Assembly (NCBI GenBank): GCA_020636075.1
Contig: JACJYO010000001.1
Location: 248,001-312,000 of the forward strand
Origin: Lewinellaceae bacterium
GTDB lineage: Bacteria > Bacteroidota > Bacteroidia > Chitinophagales > Saprospiraceae
Direction: 5' to 3'
DNA length: 64,000 bases
Shown here: positions 46,636 to 56,895 of the stretch, piece by piece
How the letters are laid out: each line of letters begins with the position of its first letter
How positions within the stretch are numbered: the stretch's first letter is position 1
Translations under genes and position numbers: made by a program
Notes under the pieces: generated by a model
Told to the model about the DNA's origin: nothing
Seen by the model: only the letters and a program-made list of their open reading frames with translations
The model's database searches: none

Positions 46636-48783
46636 TCAGGGCATCCGCTTCAACCCTTCCCACCGTACGTTCCAACTTCCATCATCCGGGAACCCCGGAT
46701 TTTCAGCCGTCGCACCATCCCAGCCGGCAGCCATCATCGCCACAGCAGTCAACAAGCCACCATTGCCTGGCAAATACAGGCGCAGTCGTTTATCCTGGTA
46801 ATTGTGCCCGTTTAGCAGATAGGTGTTTTTTTGCATCTCCAACAGCAACGCATCCACCGCCGCTTTCCTGTGCCCCAATCGCGCGGCGCACATGGCCAGC
46901 ATTGGATAGTCCCAGCCCCAGGTGCTTTCCCAATTCCATTTCTTCAAAATATTGTCGAGGGTTCGCGCCATAATGGCGGTATCGAGGGCTATGCTGTGTG
47001 GCAACATACCGTACGCACCCGTCACCACCGGATGATCATGCCGACGAGCATCATTGGTGTACGCATCGGTAGCACGGGCAGCAGGCAGATACAAGCCTTC
47101 AAATTCAGGTAAGGGCGCCAGCCGCTCGATTACTGCCTGCCATTCCGGATCAGGTTCCAAGCCCAGGCGCCTACGCCACTCCTGCGCCACCGACAACCCA
47201 TAATGCCAATACGCCAGTTCAAATGGCGGGTCATCCGTTTGCATGGCAGGAAAAATTTCCTGCGCCGGAATGATCGGATGGCAAAGATGGTAGCGGCCAT
47301 CCGTTGAGTCCATCTGGGCAAAAGAAGCCATGAAGTCGGCTGACTGGAACACAATTTCTTTGTACCGCTCCAGGGTTGCCTTTTCCGGATTTTTCCGGTA
47401 AAACAATTCGGCGAAATAGATCGGATGCGGCTGTTGCCAAATCAGAAACTCACCTACACTCGATGGACTGGAATGGCCGGCAGGGTCTGTCATTTTTTGC
47501 CAACGCACGCCGGAAAAGCCCTGCCGTTCGGCAGTTTTGCGGGCTTCATCCATCACCTGGTCGTACCATCCCATGCTGTTTTCCAGCAGGCTAATCCGGT
47601 CCCACATGGCAAAATGCACCCCATGCCACCAGTGCATTTCCAGGTGAAATTTTCCATACCAGCTATTGAACGTTAGTCCGGTTTCCTGCGGTGGATACAT
47701 GCCCGCACACTGGATTTTTGTCAAATATTGAGATAACACCACCCGGCGCTCGAGTTCAACCGCTCGCGGGTCGGTACAGGCAGAAAAATCAATGGCGCCA
47801 CCTGTAGACCAAAATTCAGCCCATTTCTCCCGGCTTTCGCGGCCGGTTTCCTTAAAATCCGGCAATGGAACTGCTTGCGTATTTTGTGAAAAAAGCACGC
47901 CGCATTCAAACTCTTCCATTGCCTGGTCGGGGGTCAAAACAAATTGATGCGGCTGATTTTCTTTAAACGTTCCTTTCCCGGACCATTCAATTCCAACGGT
48001 GTAGGCTGTGGAATCCAAAGTCCGGTGAACCAAGACCTGCCGATCCGTCTGTTGTTCTACCCGACTTTGGTGTTTTTCGGGCTTGGACCAGTCATAACCC
48101 GGGCAAACATGGCAATCCTTTCCATAAGGGAATCGGAATTTGACTTTCAACCGCCCGGCAGCAATCAAGGGTGATTTTATGCGAAAGGCAACCTGGTCCT
48201 GCTCTTGATGGCCGTACAATTCCAGTTGAACCGGTACGCCTTCCACTTCGTACCGACTGGTGATTGCGCCTGTCCACAGATCGAGTTCCTGCCGGATGTT
48301 TTGAAGGTCCGAAATCACAGCCGTTTCGCCGTTCGATTTGAGCAATTCCAAGCCGATCAGCCCAAGGTGCAACCGGTGTGGGTTAGCACGGAGCCAGTTT
48401 GCAGCGGCTTCCTGCCTGCCACCTTTTTTTTGAACGGCAATCGGTATCTTTTTGTCATTGCAGCTTTCAAAAGTATCCAGCACTTCCTCCAGCTGGTATT
48501 GCTCCATGTTGGGAATACTGTGCCAGCCCCATTGTGCCTGGGTGCCCAGGGAAATGCCGTTTTCGTAGTATTCAGGGAATGTTTGCAAGCCGCTTACATC
48601 GACTGTAAAGGCAAAATTGCCATTGCCTACGGATAAGCTCCCTAATGAATCGGCCTGTGTGAGCACCACGTTGTGCCGTGACACCAATGCCTGGCGGTCG
48701 ATCCTTCCGGGTTGTTCTGTTTTACAGGCAAAGCAAAAAAGCAGGCCGGTAAGGATTAAAATTCCGAGTAGTTTTTTCAGCAT
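46636..48783 (-). CDS. Lipoprotein six-hairpin glycosidase (GH65/GH95-like)
   Basis: The 715-residue protein starts with a lipoprotein signal (LILTGLLFCFAC). An N-terminal beta-sandwich (about 25-320) leads into an (alpha/alpha)6 barrel with motifs WYGKFHLEMHWWHGVHFAMWDR, SSVGEFLIWQQPHPIYFAELFYR and WNWESTWGWDYPMLAM. These fit the six-hairpin glycosidases of the GH65/GH95 type, but I cannot fix the family. In this cluster an enzyme on rhamnose- or arabinose-bearing oligosaccharides is plausible. It lies 41 bp after the 48824 gene in the same orientation. Confidence 0.75.
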   Translation of the reverse strand: MLKKLLGILILTGLLFCFACKTEQPGRIDRQALVSRHNVVLTQADSLGSLSVGNGNFAFTVDVSGLQTFPEYYENGISLGTQAQWGWHSIPNMEQYQLEEVLDTFESCNDKKIPIAVQKKGGRQEAAANWLRANPHRLHLGLIGLELLKSNGETAVISDLQNIRQELDLWTGAITSRYEVEGVPVQLELYGHQEQDQVAFRIKSPLIAAGRLKVKFRFPYGKDCHVCPGYDWSKPEKHQSRVEQQTDRQVLVHRTLDSTAYTVGIEWSGKGTFKENQPHQFVLTPDQAMEEFECGVLFSQNTQAVPLPDFKETGRESREKWAEFWSTGGAIDFSACTDPRAVELERRVVLSQYLTKIQCAGMYPPQETGLTFNSWYGKFHLEMHWWHGVHFAMWDRISLLENSMGWYDQVMDEARKTAERQGFSGVRWQKMTDPAGHSSPSSVGEFLIWQQPHPIYFAELFYRKNPEKATLERYKEIVFQSADFMASFAQMDSTDGRYHLCHPIIPAQEIFPAMQTDDPPFELAYWHYGLSVAQEWRRRLGLEPDPEWQAVIERLAPLPEFEGLYLPAARATDAYTNDARRHDHPVVTGAYGMLPHSIALDTAIMARTLDNILKKWNWESTWGWDYPMLAMCAARLGHRKAAVDALLLEMQKNTYLLNGHNYQDKRLRLYLPGNGGLLTAVAMMAAGWDGATAENPGFPDDGSWNVRWEGLKRMP

Positions 48784-48823
48784 AATTTAAATGATATATC
48801 GCCGGTCTTTGATAGTGTTCAGG

Positions 48824-51800
48824 CTAACGGAGCAAGGTGGCTCCCATCAGCCCAATTAGCACTTCATTCGCCAAAGTTTTGATCGTCAAGCTGGTTAAAG
48901 TTTTATCCGGGTTTAAGGGCAGATCGAGCACCGTTGCTGCCCCGCCGTCGATGACGCGGTTGGAATATCCTTTCAGGGTTGTGTACCCATCAAAATCGAT
49001 CGGCACCTGTCCCGTTTTTAAATGTAGTCTGGGTGGCAAGGCATGCTCCGAAGCAAACGCAAAACCATCAAAATAGTAGTCCTGGTCAATTGGCCACCAA
49101 GTCTCCGGGTTGCGCAAAGGCAATTCCGAAACGGAGCCATCAGCATACCGGACTTCCACCATGCCGTTGTCAAATCGGCACTGCATTGGGTTGGTAGAAC
49201 CTGCCATCAGCAGGTACAGGTGCCGGGCTTTACCGGAAAGCGGAATGGTCACTGCCTCCGGAAAGTTGTCCCATTGGGAAGTAAAAACCACATTGTGCTG
49301 ATCGCCGGGTCCAGGCGTTGCAAACGGAAGGCCCCCCGGCAAACGGATCGCCCCCGCATTGCCAGCCAGAGCGCGCAAACCGGTGTCATCGATGTTTGGA
49401 TCAACCAGGGGGTAACACCAGTTTCCGACGCCCTGAAGCGGGATTTGTACAGTTGGCCATGGTACCCGCGGTGAGGCGTAGTCGTGGCGAAAAATATTAC
49501 TCACCTGGTCATTGAAGTGTTCCGCCAACGGGACCTTTTCCCAGGATGCATGTTCCGGCTGGGGCAAACTCCAGTTGATCACCGTGCCGGTAGCCCTTTG
49601 CCCTTCCCCCCATTCCAGGTCAATCGAGTTGCTGCCGCAAACAAAGCCGGCACTGTTCAGGGTGATTTTCGAAGTAATACCGCCTGCTTCGATCCGAACC
49701 GGTTCATGTAAAACAACGCCGATTTCGGGTTGCCGGATGGTCACGCTTACCGGAGCATCCGTATTATTCTGAATTCGAAACGCCAGACCATCCGGGGTTT
49801 GCTCAGCTGCTGCCAGCACTTTGACAGGTTCGCGCAGATCAAAACTCAGCGGCGCCCACCACTGAAAATCGCCTTGTTTTAATTTTAAAAAAACAGTCCG
49901 GTGGCCTTTTTGCCCGGAAAGTCCGGCATGCAGGGATTTGTTGCTTTTTTCAGTTATCGTAAGCGCCTGCTGCGGATCATAAACATCAAGTATCTCCGCC
50001 CGGTCAACCGACAGGTTCATCTTGCTGCCGACAGAAAAAAATCCAGGGACTTCAGGAACCTCCGGTGCTGCACCCTGCCATTCAATTTCAATAGTATTTA
50101 TTTGAAGCCCCGCAACCGCCTCAATTTCTATGGCGGGATAGCCAATATTTTCATCTAAAGTCCGCCATGAGGTCGGTTTCCCATTCAGGCGAATGCTTTT
50201 GATAGATTCCGTTCGGGCTTTTAGCCGAAGGCGTAGTTTGAGTTGCTGTGGCAAGGGGCCAGCGATTTCGTAACGATCTGAATTCTCCCTGTGGGCAAAT
50301 TGAATCGAGATGTCAGGCAATTCCAGGCTTGCATGCTCCCAGTGATCCGGAAAACCCGGCCGGATTTCCAAAGTGCCGTTCAAGGCGTCCGGCCGAATGC
50401 CAAACAAGCCTTCCACCAAACTGCGGGCCGCCATACCCACCGGGTCGGCAAAATCACGGTACAACTCCCCCCGGAAAGCATCGTAAAACGACAACTGTTG
50501 AAACGAGCCGGGGCTGGCGCCCAAATACATGCTTTCAACCAGCGCACTTTTCCAGAGTTGAAACGCCGTTTCCGACCGGCCTGCCTGCCAATAGGCCAAT
50601 GTTGTATGCAAAACCTCCGCCAAGGCCACATTGTTGACCGACCAGGTATAGGGCATCCAGTTGGATGTGGATAGGGTAAACAGCCCTCCCGGAGCGCCTG
50701 TTGCACGCACCGGGATATGTGGGATTTCCGCGTCGACATACTCCAGACTTTGGTAAGCCTGAAACGGGTCGGGCAGTTCCGAATCAATGGCATGGTAAAC
50801 GGTCCAAAGTCCGGCGGATGAATGCAGGTCTCCCAGACCGAGCACATCTTTAAATTCGGCAAACCAGCCCTTCGGGGACATCCACAACGCGGTATTCACC
50901 GCCGTAAAAATCCGTTTTGCCTCTGCTTGGTATGTGGCCGGATCTTCACCAAGCATAACTGCCAGTTGCGCCGCCATAGTGTTTGCAAAATAGTTATAGG
51001 CCGACGCATAGGTGACGCCACCGCCGCTGTATTCCAACGCATCGCTGGCCCAAATGGCGCAGTAGGCATCGTAAAGCCCATCACCGTCGCCGTCGAAGCA
51101 ACGTTTTTCCCAGGCCAGATGCCGTTGCAGCACAGGCCACATCTCCCGGGCAAATTCCAGATCGCCTGTCCAGCGCAAATGCCGCAGCAGTTGATCTATG
51201 AAAACCAGGTTCATGTCGTAGTGGTGCGCCCGAAAATCACCGTTGGGATTCCGGCAGATATACCCGCTGGAAAAAAGCGCGGTGCCCAAGCGCTCCAGTT
51301 GCCGGGCAAAATGCAGTGCAGTATCCGGAATAACCGGGCCCGACACCGGGTCGGTCAATTGGGACTGGGCGTACGCCGTGAAATGCGCTCTTGCCCGGTC
51401 GTGCCAACCCAAGGGATCGGCAACGTAGGCCCCGCGCCAGCCGTTGAGGCGCATCCGCCAGGCCACAGCCCCATGCAGGTAGCTGGGATACTCGTAAATG
51501 GCATCCGCAGCAACGGCAAGTGCCGGGCCAACCGGATTGATGAACGCATCCGGCGTATTCAGTTTGACACGTTGGGTCAATGCTTGCCGGACTGCCTCGG
51601 CTTGCTCAAACAGCGCCGGAAGCTCCTCATAGCGGAGTTTCGATCTGCTTTCGGGGTTGTGGATCGCGAAATAAAATGTCTCCCCGGATCCAACCGGAAT
51701 TTTCCCAACAACCGCCGGCGCAATACCTCCTTCGGACGCCCAGAATGCACTTGGACTTTCCTGTTGGTCAGCATTGGCAATTTTCAAAAGGCCACCGGAC

Positions 51801-52543
51801 GGCACCAAACCGAACAGGCGTTTTTTATTCCCAAATGCGACACCGACCTCCTTCGAATCCGGAGTATGCTGAATTTCATACCGCTCGGCTTCTGAAAGCA
51901 CGCGCCCTGATCCGTATTGCAGTTCAAAATTATTTTCCTGCAAAACATACAGGTTGTCACCGCAGTATTCCGGCTTTAAGTAAAAACTGGATTCAGGATC
52001 GGCGCCGATATCGCCATCCCGATTGAACCGTTTACCGGTAGCGCCACCAAAAGCCCAAAACAGTTCCACCTCCTTCCCAACCTCTTCAAAAGTTATTTTT
52101 ACCAAAATGCCTTCGCCGTCGGACATGGCCAGCACATCCAAAAACAACCGGCCATCTCCCAGCAATGAATCGCTGATTTCGAAAGACATGCCACCGGAAC
52201 GGTAACGCGCAGTGATCCGTTCGGCATCGATCAGCCATTTCCCGGTATCGGGCCCAAGTAAGCCAAACTTCAAACTGCCTCCCATACCCGGCATGTACAG
52301 CGCAAACTGGGGAAGGTCACCTGCCTCCACTCGAAAACCTGTGTTGGTGCCATACAGGGCCCGGTTGAATCGTCTTGTTCCGTTAGTGATTGCGAAATCG
52401 GTTCCGTCGGGAGTATACCGCAAGGTCCGCTTGATCCCATGCCACCAGCCTTCAGGATCCGGATTGCCCGGAACCGCCTGTCCAGCCAGTGATTTGACCA
52501 CAAGCAGGCATGTAAAAAACAGGAAGGCATTTCTGAAAAGCAT
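48824..52543 (-). CDS. Large secreted six-hairpin glycosidase-like protein (DUF4450 type)
   Basis: The 1239-residue protein has a signal peptide (1-21, ending LAGQ). Residues 30-340 form a beta-sandwich (GWWHGIKRTLRYTPDGTDFAITNGTRRFNRALYG, the DUF4450-like start). Residues 350-760 form an (alpha/alpha)6 barrel (AVAWRMRLNGWRGAYVADPLGWHDRARAHF, DGDGDGLYDAYCAIWASDALEYSGGG, NYFANTMAAQLA). The remaining 450 or so residues are beta-sandwich domains. DUF4450 proteins occur in pectin loci; the substrate cannot be read from the sequence. It is preceded upstream by a palindromic intergenic element. Confidence 0.75.
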   Translation of the reverse strand: MLFRNAFLFFTCLLVVKSLAGQAVPGNPDPEGWWHGIKRTLRYTPDGTDFAITNGTRRFNRALYGTNTGFRVEAGDLPQFALYMPGMGGSLKFGLLGPDTGKWLIDAERITARYRSGGMSFEISDSLLGDGRLFLDVLAMSDGEGILVKITFEEVGKEVELFWAFGGATGKRFNRDGDIGADPESSFYLKPEYCGDNLYVLQENNFELQYGSGRVLSEAERYEIQHTPDSKEVGVAFGNKKRLFGLVPSGGLLKIANADQQESPSAFWASEGGIAPAVVGKIPVGSGETFYFAIHNPESRSKLRYEELPALFEQAEAVRQALTQRVKLNTPDAFINPVGPALAVAADAIYEYPSYLHGAVAWRMRLNGWRGAYVADPLGWHDRARAHFTAYAQSQLTDPVSGPVIPDTALHFARQLERLGTALFSSGYICRNPNGDFRAHHYDMNLVFIDQLLRHLRWTGDLEFAREMWPVLQRHLAWEKRCFDGDGDGLYDAYCAIWASDALEYSGGGVTYASAYNYFANTMAAQLAVMLGEDPATYQAEAKRIFTAVNTALWMSPKGWFAEFKDVLGLGDLHSSAGLWTVYHAIDSELPDPFQAYQSLEYVDAEIPHIPVRATGAPGGLFTLSTSNWMPYTWSVNNVALAEVLHTTLAYWQAGRSETAFQLWKSALVESMYLGASPGSFQQLSFYDAFRGELYRDFADPVGMAARSLVEGLFGIRPDALNGTLEIRPGFPDHWEHASLELPDISIQFAHRENSDRYEIAGPLPQQLKLRLRLKARTESIKSIRLNGKPTSWRTLDENIGYPAIEIEAVAGLQINTIEIEWQGAAPEVPEVPGFFSVGSKMNLSVDRAEILDVYDPQQALTITEKSNKSLHAGLSGQKGHRTVFLKLKQGDFQWWAPLSFDLREPVKVLAAAEQTPDGLAFRIQNNTDAPVSVTIRQPEIGVVLHEPVRIEAGGITSKITLNSAGFVCGSNSIDLEWGEGQRATGTVINWSLPQPEHASWEKVPLAEHFNDQVSNIFRHDYASPRVPWPTVQIPLQGVGNWCYPLVDPNIDDTGLRALAGNAGAIRLPGGLPFATPGPGDQHNVVFTSQWDNFPEAVTIPLSGKARHLYLLMAGSTNPMQCRFDNGMVEVRYADGSVSELPLRNPETWWPIDQDYYFDGFAFASEHALPPRLHLKTGQVPIDFDGYTTLKGYSNRVIDGGAATVLDLPLNPDKTLTSLTIKTLANEVLIGLMGATLLR

Positions 52544-52553
52544 AGGAATTGAT

Positions 52554-52714
52554 CTGATTTACGAATTACGATTTACGATTTAAGATTGGTACACCTTTCC
52601 ATTTGAGTTTTAGCCTCATACTTTCGTAATCGTTTAATTGAGGTGAAAAACAGGCCTTCTTCCTATGGTGAAATAATCGTAAATCCAAAATCGTAATTCG
52701 TAAATCGTAAATCT
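52554..52714. repeat. Inverted-repeat intergenic element, copy A
   Basis: The left arm begins GATTTACGAATTACGATTT and the right arm (52674-52712) contains its reverse complement, with ATTTACGA units repeated in both. The 90 bp between the arms carry no gene. It lies in the gap between GH106 and the 48824 gene. A related copy is at 61326-61442. Confidence 0.75.
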
Positions 52715-55655
52715 ATTTCAATTGGGTCAGCGTTACCGGGCCAAGCAATCCGGACGGGTGGGGTTCCCAGCCCGAGGCGTCGAACAACCCGTTTTTACCC
52801 CGGTTTTCAGCCCGGCGCGCCGGAAAGTTGACGTTGTAGAACTTTTTCCAAAATACACCGGCTTTGTCCATCGCCGCAATGCGATTGGCCATCAGGTTGG
52901 ACACCGCTACCTCCAGCACATTATTTTCCTGTAAATCAGCCTGATCGATTACCAGTTGGTAAACAGGCCCTAGCGTAGTGCCGATTTCTTTGCCGTTAAG
53001 CCGAACATGCGCACTTTCGGCAACCTTGCCCAAATCGAGGAGCCATGCCCTACCCTCTCCGGACGGACGGGCAAATTCGAGGGTGTACCGTGCCGTGCCC
53101 GAGATCTTTTTTACAGCATCCCCTTCCAGATCGGTCCAGGAGCCCAGTTTATCCAATTCCATAGCTGTCGGCAATTCAGGCCCGCCAGCGGTGAATTCAA
53201 GTTTCCAGGGCCCGGCCAGGTCTACCGGCGCGCCGATGGTGTGGATATACTGCCAGGCTGTTCCGGAAGCCGTTTTTTCAAAAGTTTTCAAAATACAGGA
53301 AGCGCCAACGGGTAGTTGCAGTTGCACTTCAGTTTGTCCGTTAGCCGAGGTACGGCAGGTTGCAATACCGCTTTTACCAGTCATTGGATCAAAAATGGCG
53401 ACGGATTTCCCGGCCTGTTGTAGCGGTATCCAGCCGTCCACTCCATTTTCTGACCAGTTGGCCACAAAATAAATCGAGCCCCCGTCGTAACGCCGGCGGG
53501 TATATTCCAATCCCTGATCGACAAGGGATTCCCGGTTAACGCCGGCCTGGGTTAGCAACCCCGTCAAGTCGGCGCCCTTTAAAAAAGCGCCCTTGCCGGT
53601 TTTAGCCATCCCGTTGTTGTCGGGTTGCAAGGAAGCGAACAACTGTTTGAACGATTGCTGGCGTTCAGCAAGGGCATTCAGACCCGGCACATCCGCCGGA
53701 AAGTTTTGGTGAAACACCACCTTGGCGCCCTGGTCGGCCAGCGATTTGAGTTTCTCCAGTGTTGCCAGCGGCATGTAGCGGGTTTCGGGAATGAGTATCG
53801 TTTGGTACGGGTTTCCGGCACTGGACAATTGCCCGTTTTCAGCCTTCAGATCTTGTATCTGTCGGTCAGAGATTAGGTCGTAACCATAACCGAGTTGTTG
53901 CAGTGATTCGGCGACAAGTTTAACCGCGGTGCTGTCCATCCCCCGGCCCCCGCCATCAAAATGCTGTAGCATTTCCGGTCCCCGGGTCGCAAAGCGATCA
54001 TAAATCGGGAAGTACACCAGTACATTGTTATCGGGCCGGCCAGTTTGCAAAAAAACCTGTGTCCGCGCGACATACTGGTTGAACGCTGGAAAATCCGGCC
54101 AAAGTGAATTGCGCGGATTAGCATGAATTGCGGCGTAAAACAGCCGTCCCGGCCAGGCCTCACCAGGTGGCGAATAACAGGTGCCGTGGTAAAAAATATG
54201 GTTTACACCGCCCGCCAGGTAGCGGTCTATATTTTCCTTGATATCAACGAAGTTGGATAAAAAATGCTCGTTCAGCCAGGTCGCTGATTCGGAAGAAGCC
54301 AGTTTTTTCCCGGTAACGTGCGCTGCCGAGCTTGCAAATTTTATGCGGACAATGTCCGTGCCTTCCGTTTCCGGGATGTCCGAAGCCGCATACAAATCGA
54401 GAATGTTCGCCGGGGAGCCGTGCGCCTGATTCCGAATGATGGCGCCCTTGCCTTTGGCCCAGGTCGACCACTCCCGGGTAAATGTTTCCAGGATGAGGTC
54501 GGAAATGGTTTCGCGGTAGTCTGACAGCACGCGGGCATTGCTTTCCGCATCGCTTTCGCCAAACAAAGCAGGCAGTTGGGCATGCAGGTCGTAGCCGCGG
54601 TGCTTTTCAAATGCTGCAAACAGATCGGGTGTCCAGTCGGCTTGTCCACGGGCGTCATCCACTTCGTAACTATCGTTGAAAAAAGCGCGCAGTGTTCCGG
54701 TTTTTCGGTCTTTGAAGGCTTCGTCGAAGCGCGCCAGGTAGTTGCGGATCGGTGTAGCAGCAAAGTGGTCGATCACGTTGCCTTCGCCGCCAGGGGCTGC
54801 CCGCTCCACCATTTTACCATGCCAACCCTGGAATACCGCGTAGAGTGTCCAATCGCCGTCAGGCGCCGTCCAGTCGAGCCAACCGATATCACTGACCTTA
54901 TCCGTCAGGTCCAGGATTTCACCTTTGGCCGAATAGGCCATCAGGGTTTGCAGGGGTAAAGGTTTTTCAAACCTGACCTGGTCCAAAGCCAGCGCCTGGA
55001 GGTTGTTATTCATGGAAATTGGCTCGACGAGGTCGGTTATTTCCAGTCGGCGCGGGCCAGCCTGCAAGGTGGGTTCGCTCAGCGAACCGGTTAATTTTTC
55101 ACCTTTTTCCTTGTAAATGCCGTACAGTTGGTACACCTGGTTGGGCACGGAACGGACGAAAGGTTCCTGCATTAATTTCACCGGTTCGCCCAGTTTTTCG
55201 CCACCCCGGAGCTGGTATTTTTTATGCGTAAAATACTTGCAGGCATCCTCCGCACTTACCCAGGGGCCGCCGAAGGGCCAGCCGGTTCCGGTAGCCATGT
55301 CGATCCCCAACCCGAGGCGTTCCGCCTCCAGGAGTGTGAATTCAAACAGGTCCATCCATTGCGGCGACAAGTAGTTGACAAACTGCTCCTCCTCGCCGAT
55401 AACGCCATAGATCGGGGTAAGTTCGAGGCCGCCCAGGCCGGCTTTTTGATAGGCCTCCAACTCAGCGGTAATGCCTTCGCGGGTCACACTGTTTCCGTGC
55501 CACCACCACCGTGACCAGGGTTTTGTTTCGCGGCTGATCTCCGGCCAGGCCAGTGCATCCTGATTGTTTTTGGTGCAACCGGTTTCCAGTTGCGTGAGAA
55601 GTAAGGGAAAGGCAAAAAGCCAGATCAACCGGCGGGTAAATTGCTTCATGTGCAT
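52713..55655 (-). CDS. GH106 alpha-L-rhamnosidase
   Basis: The 980-residue enzyme releases terminal L-rhamnose. A lipoprotein-like signal (IWLFAFPLLLTQLETGC) precedes the GH106 core, which begins PWSRWWWHGNSVTREGITAE and AGLGGLELTPIYGVIG, the family's N-terminal signature. AFFNDSYEVDDARG and DIPETEGTD include candidate catalytic acidic residues. C-terminal beta-sandwich domains (ARYTLEFARPSGEGRAW, HVRLNGKEIGTTLGPVY) bind substrate. Its ATG overlaps the PL22 stop (TAATG), so the two are coupled. Confidence 0.92.
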   Translation of the reverse strand: MHMKQFTRRLIWLFAFPLLLTQLETGCTKNNQDALAWPEISRETKPWSRWWWHGNSVTREGITAELEAYQKAGLGGLELTPIYGVIGEEEQFVNYLSPQWMDLFEFTLLEAERLGLGIDMATGTGWPFGGPWVSAEDACKYFTHKKYQLRGGEKLGEPVKLMQEPFVRSVPNQVYQLYGIYKEKGEKLTGSLSEPTLQAGPRRLEITDLVEPISMNNNLQALALDQVRFEKPLPLQTLMAYSAKGEILDLTDKVSDIGWLDWTAPDGDWTLYAVFQGWHGKMVERAAPGGEGNVIDHFAATPIRNYLARFDEAFKDRKTGTLRAFFNDSYEVDDARGQADWTPDLFAAFEKHRGYDLHAQLPALFGESDAESNARVLSDYRETISDLILETFTREWSTWAKGKGAIIRNQAHGSPANILDLYAASDIPETEGTDIVRIKFASSAAHVTGKKLASSESATWLNEHFLSNFVDIKENIDRYLAGGVNHIFYHGTCYSPPGEAWPGRLFYAAIHANPRNSLWPDFPAFNQYVARTQVFLQTGRPDNNVLVYFPIYDRFATRGPEMLQHFDGGGRGMDSTAVKLVAESLQQLGYGYDLISDRQIQDLKAENGQLSSAGNPYQTILIPETRYMPLATLEKLKSLADQGAKVVFHQNFPADVPGLNALAERQQSFKQLFASLQPDNNGMAKTGKGAFLKGADLTGLLTQAGVNRESLVDQGLEYTRRRYDGGSIYFVANWSENGVDGWIPLQQAGKSVAIFDPMTGKSGIATCRTSANGQTEVQLQLPVGASCILKTFEKTASGTAWQYIHTIGAPVDLAGPWKLEFTAGGPELPTAMELDKLGSWTDLEGDAVKKISGTARYTLEFARPSGEGRAWLLDLGKVAESAHVRLNGKEIGTTLGPVYQLVIDQADLQENNVLEVAVSNLMANRIAAMDKAGVFWKKFYNVNFPARRAENRGKNGLFDASGWEPHPSGLLGPVTLTQLK

Positions 55656-56878
55656 TAGTTGTTTTTTTGAATTTCAACGGCGTAAACCTGGCTTTCGCCT
55701 TCAAAATTGGCGCGGAAAATGATCCACTTGCCGTCCGGAGAAAAGTGGACGTTGGGTTCCAGGCTGTAATCGTGGTGTTTCATATTGACCAGGCGTTCGG
55801 ATTTCAGTTTTTTGCCTTTGGGCTTGAACAGATAAATCCACATGCCATCGGGCGCTTTCGCTACCTGGGTCGGGTTTCCGCCATCGCCGCAAAACCATTT
55901 TTGATCGGGTGAAATATTGAAGTGGATGGACCACTCATTGCGCGTCATTTGGTAGCGCGTTTTCTTTCCGTTTTTCAGGGCATAGCCGGCCAGGAAAAAT
56001 GTTTCACCGCGCGGGATCTGGAGGTCGTACCAAATCCTTTTGCCATCCCAACTCCAGAATTCGTGACCTGCAATTTCGCGGTCTACCGTGCGCTCGTGGA
56101 TTTTTTGAACCTTTCCGGTTTTGATGTCAATGTGCCAAATGCGATCCACTTTGTGCCAGGGGCCTTCATGGCAAAACATGAGCATATCCGGATCGGTCGT
56201 CGAAAATTGAATATGCCCCAGCCAGGTATTCTCCGTGTGGATTTTCTCCAGGGCGCCGGTCTCGATATCGACAGTGAACAGCGTGTGCGGAATATTTGCA
56301 TCAAAAATGCGGTCGAAGAAGTCGCGTTTGGCCGGGTATTTTTCCAAAATCGCCTGCTTCTCCGGTGCCGCCCAGGTGCCGGCCAGTTTGGTTTCATCGG
56401 CATTCAGGGTGGTGATACCCGCTTTGAAGTCATCCTGAAAAACATACACAAGCCGGGTGGTACCCCGGTCGATGTGCGTGGCAAACACGCTGTCTTCCAT
56501 TTGGTAAAAAACTTCGCGGCGTTTGTCGCCCACAATTTCGCCCGATTTACGGCCAGGGCTATGGGTCAGCTGTTTGACTTCCAATGTTTGCAGGTTAACT
56601 GTAAACAGCTGGCTGCCCTGATCGGTCGAACCGTAAAAAACCATCAGGTCACCTTTGCCATCGGGCGTTTTGACGAACGGGTTGTTGTGAAAATAAAAAC
56701 TGCGGCTGGCCTCATCCCGCCGGGTCAGGCGCTTGACGCGGTGCCCGGTGTCCTTGTCGATCCATTCCGGCGGCAAGGATTTTTCTCCACCTGTTTCCAG
56801 GGTTGGAACCTGAGCCGTCAGGTTCGAACAAGCAAAAACACAAAAGAGTACGGATATCCAATTTGTTATTTTTTTCAT
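55655..56878 (-). CDS. PL22 oligogalacturonate lyase
   Basis: The 407-residue protein has a signal peptide (1-22, ending LTAQ). It is a seven-bladed propeller of the PL22 type that cuts unsaturated di- and trigalacturonates. Family motifs include DKDTGHRVKRLT, NPFVKTPDGKGDLMVFYGSTDQGSQLFTVNL, FCHEGPWHKVDRIWHID and EFWSWDGKRIWYDL; the histidines in the last two regions probably bind the metal. PL22 enzymes are often cytoplasmic, but this one looks exported. Its stop overlaps the GH106 start. Confidence 0.88.
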   Translation of the reverse strand: MKKITNWISVLFCVFACSNLTAQVPTLETGGEKSLPPEWIDKDTGHRVKRLTRRDEASRSFYFHNNPFVKTPDGKGDLMVFYGSTDQGSQLFTVNLQTLEVKQLTHSPGRKSGEIVGDKRREVFYQMEDSVFATHIDRGTTRLVYVFQDDFKAGITTLNADETKLAGTWAAPEKQAILEKYPAKRDFFDRIFDANIPHTLFTVDIETGALEKIHTENTWLGHIQFSTTDPDMLMFCHEGPWHKVDRIWHIDIKTGKVQKIHERTVDREIAGHEFWSWDGKRIWYDLQIPRGETFFLAGYALKNGKKTRYQMTRNEWSIHFNISPDQKWFCGDGGNPTQVAKAPDGMWIYLFKPKGKKLKSERLVNMKHHDYSLEPNVHFSPDGKWIIFRANFEGESQVYAVEIQKNN

Positions 56879-56895
56879 TCAAAATCGGTTTTGTA